Source: Hyphomicrobium methylovorum
GTDB lineage: Bacteria > Pseudomonadota > Alphaproteobacteria > Rhizobiales > Hyphomicrobiaceae
Direction of reading: 5' to 3'
Length of the DNA: 64,000 nt
Assembly (NCBI RefSeq): GCF_013626205.1
Contig: NZ_QHJE01000001.1
Location: 1,426,001-1,490,000 of the forward strand
Below are positions 62,951 through 64,000 of the stretch, piece after piece. The stretch's first letter is position 1, and every line of letters starts with the position of its first letter. Under the pieces are notes generated by a model. It had not been told where the DNA came from and ran no database searches. It saw only the letters and a list, made by a program, of their open reading frames with translations. The position numbers and the translations under genes were made by a program.

Positions 62951-63520
62951 ATGGGTGACAGCAAATCGAAAACGCCGAAATCGGATTGCTCAGGCGGAAA
63001 AGACGAACCCGTTTGCGCCGGACAAGCGCTCGGCTTTCCACTCCGCCGCACGCTTGGCTTCTCTCCTATTGAGAATGTCACGCTCGATGTTTTCCGGTGC
63101 GTTTGCGACGTCTACTCCTCCGGCTCGACCCAGCCGTGGGAAATCGCGATGAAGGCCGCTGAAGAGCATCTTGGCGATGTCGAAGGTCCAGTTCTTGTGG
63201 GCCACGTGACGGCGCTGCTGCGCGCGCTGAGGCGCGAACGGGCGCTTGGATTTTCCTATCTCAGCATCGGCTGCCATCATATCTCGCCGGACGAACTGGC
63301 CGTGACTGCCGTTCTGAAATCGGTCCATCTTAAAGATCAGGCCGCATTTGAACGCGGAATTGCTTTGATTCTCGATAACGGAAAGCGTTCCGAGAGAACA
63401 CGTTCCGCCGTGCGCGCGCTTGCCGCGCATCAGTCGCGTCATAGATTGCATTCCCCTGCGTCCATGCGCGGCGCGACAGACTTCGAGACCCAATCCGTTC
63501 AAGCTACGTATCTGCACTGA
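62951..63520 (+). CDS. Protein of unknown function upstream of hemP
   Basis: A 189-residue soluble protein with no recognised domain. The start at 62951 follows GGAGAGTG; an in-frame ATG at 62903 would add 16 residues. The N-terminus is polar with several Cys (CSGGKDEPVCAG), then PLRRTLGFSPIENVTLD, FRCVCDVYSS and a helical middle (VGHVTALLRALRRERALGF). A second Cys-His pair is in IGCHHISPDEL. The C-terminus is Arg/His-rich. Cys and His content would allow metal or haem binding, which fits the haemin neighbourhood but is unproven. Confidence 0.75.
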   Translation: MGDSKSKTPKSDCSGGKDEPVCAGQALGFPLRRTLGFSPIENVTLDVFRCVCDVYSSGSTQPWEIAMKAAEEHLGDVEGPVLVGHVTALLRALRRERALGFSYLSIGCHHISPDELAVTAVLKSVHLKDQAAFERGIALILDNGKRSERTRSAVRALAAHQSRHRLHSPASMRGATDFETQSVQATYLH

Positions 63521-63581
63521 GGCCCGTCACGGTTGTGGACCATAAAGTTCGACTACGCTTACGGACGTTGACGTAACTTCG

Positions 63582-63803
63582 ATGTCAAACAAGACCAATC
63601 CGAATTTGGCATCACCCGGCAGTGCAAGCGCGGAAGCTGATCCCAAAACCGCATCGCCGATAGGCACTTCTATTGGCGGCGCAAAACCGCGGTATCGCGT
63701 GACTGACCTCATGCAGGGGCAGCGCGAAATCATTCTTGATCATCGTGGACAAGAATATCACTTGCGCATTACCGCAACTGGCAAACTAATCCTAACCAAG
63801 TAA
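63582..63803 (+). CDS. hemP: Haemin uptake protein HemP
   Basis: The 73-residue protein ends in the HemP signature: VTDLMQGQREIILDHRGQEY then LRITATGKLILTK. HemP/HmuP proteins help activate haem-receptor gene expression in rhizobia and Burkholderia. It is followed 25 bp later by a haemin-binding protein gene. The ribosome binding site is weak; a TTGAC/GTCAA dyad overlaps the start codon. Confidence 0.92.
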   Translation: MSNKTNPNLASPGSASAEADPKTASPIGTSIGGAKPRYRVTDLMQGQREIILDHRGQEYHLRITATGKLILTK

Positions 63804-63828
63804 CGTTCTATCGAAGGGCTGAAATCGT

Positions 63829-64000
63829 ATGAACGGCGCGACACGACATATAGCGGCGGCGGCAATTACACTGGCGACCGCTTTTTCTTCGGCCTTATTT
63901 ATGCCTGCCCTGGCGGACGATGCGCAGCCGAAAGCGGCGCAGGATGCAAACCCTCGTATTCTTTCGCTCGGTGGCGACGTAACGGAAATTCTCTATGATC
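63829..64000 (+). CDS. Haemin ABC transporter substrate-binding protein (partial)
   Basis: The first 57 residues are visible before the window ends. A signal peptide (to about residue 34, ending ALA) is followed by PRILSLGGDVTEILYD, the usual first strand of HmuT/HutB-type periplasmic haemin-binding proteins. It follows hemP on the same strand, so haemin transport genes very probably continue beyond the window. Confidence 0.85.
   Translation, partial: MNGATRHIAAAAITLATAFSSALFMPALADDAQPKAAQDANPRILSLGGDVTEILYD

Overview
The window comes from the chromosome of a high-GC alphaproteobacterium, most likely a methylotroph of the Hyphomicrobiaceae (Hyphomicrobium-like). The strongest sign is a serine-cycle C1-assimilation block on the minus strand: serine-glyoxylate aminotransferase, malyl-CoA lyase, both malate thiokinase subunits and phosphoenolpyruvate carboxylase. 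The gene neighbourhoods (cobS/cobT with a J-domain protein and bolA; aroK-aroB beside a CorC-type protein and xerD; helicase, S4 protein, 7Fe ferredoxin, CarD; bioBFDAZ; hemP beside a haemin-binding protein) are typical of the Hyphomicrobiales/Rhizobiales. No insertion sequence, prophage or CRISPR array was seen.

Layout. 1-4.1 kb: end of a WD40 protein, a cyanide-insensitive-type bd quinol oxidase (cydAB) and a membrane-anchored thermonuclease-like protein. 4.1-8.2 kb: a candidate small RNA, a PL14-like exported protein, a triple-repeat exported protein and a fatty acid desaturase. 8.4-16.7 kb: the serine-cycle operon (sgaA, mcl, mtkA, mtkB, ppc) with a strongly folded leader and an atypical LuxR-type response regulator upstream. 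16.8-18.3 kb: tRNA-Arg(CCU), a partial copy of its 3' end, and a secreted thermonuclease-fold protein. 18.3-26.5 kb: CarD with a histone-H1-like tail, ferredoxin, S4 protein, SUV3-like helicase, a DUF3108 protein, rpmB and a phytase-like protein. 26.5-37.0 kb: cobaltochelatase CobT/CobS, J-domain protein, BolA, CorC-type transporter, fused AroK-AroB, a 47-residue membrane protein, a large exported protein and XerD. 37.1-45 kb: a PNPOx-like protein, a POT transporter, AccA, three tandem YafK/DpaA-like L,D-transpeptidase-fold proteins around a DUF2478 gene, and a YqhA-family protein. 45.1-57.3 kb: SecA, a parvulin, ArgJ, a thiopurine methyltransferase, MutT, a BioC-like methyltransferase, ComF, glutaredoxin, nitrilase, a DUF1178 protein and a PhoX-type phosphatase. 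57.4-64 kb: the biotin operon bioBFDAZ, two unrecognised small genes, hemP and the start of a haemin-binding protein.

How they work together. In the serine cycle SgaA turns glyoxylate and serine into glycine and hydroxypyruvate, PEP carboxylase makes oxaloacetate, malate thiokinase makes malyl-CoA, and malyl-CoA lyase returns glyoxylate and acetyl-CoA. Acetyl-CoA feeds fatty acid synthesis, which needs biotin; accA and the biotin operon are both present. The most interesting parts are non-coding or modified proteins: a 91-nt candidate sRNA with C-rich anti-Shine-Dalgarno loops (4108-4198), the long hairpin leader of sgaA (15851-15931), a response regulator without its phospho-acceptor Asp, hairpins between genes of the serine-cycle operon, and the three YafK-like paralogues.

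All identifications come from reading motifs and family resemblance by eye; no database search was run.
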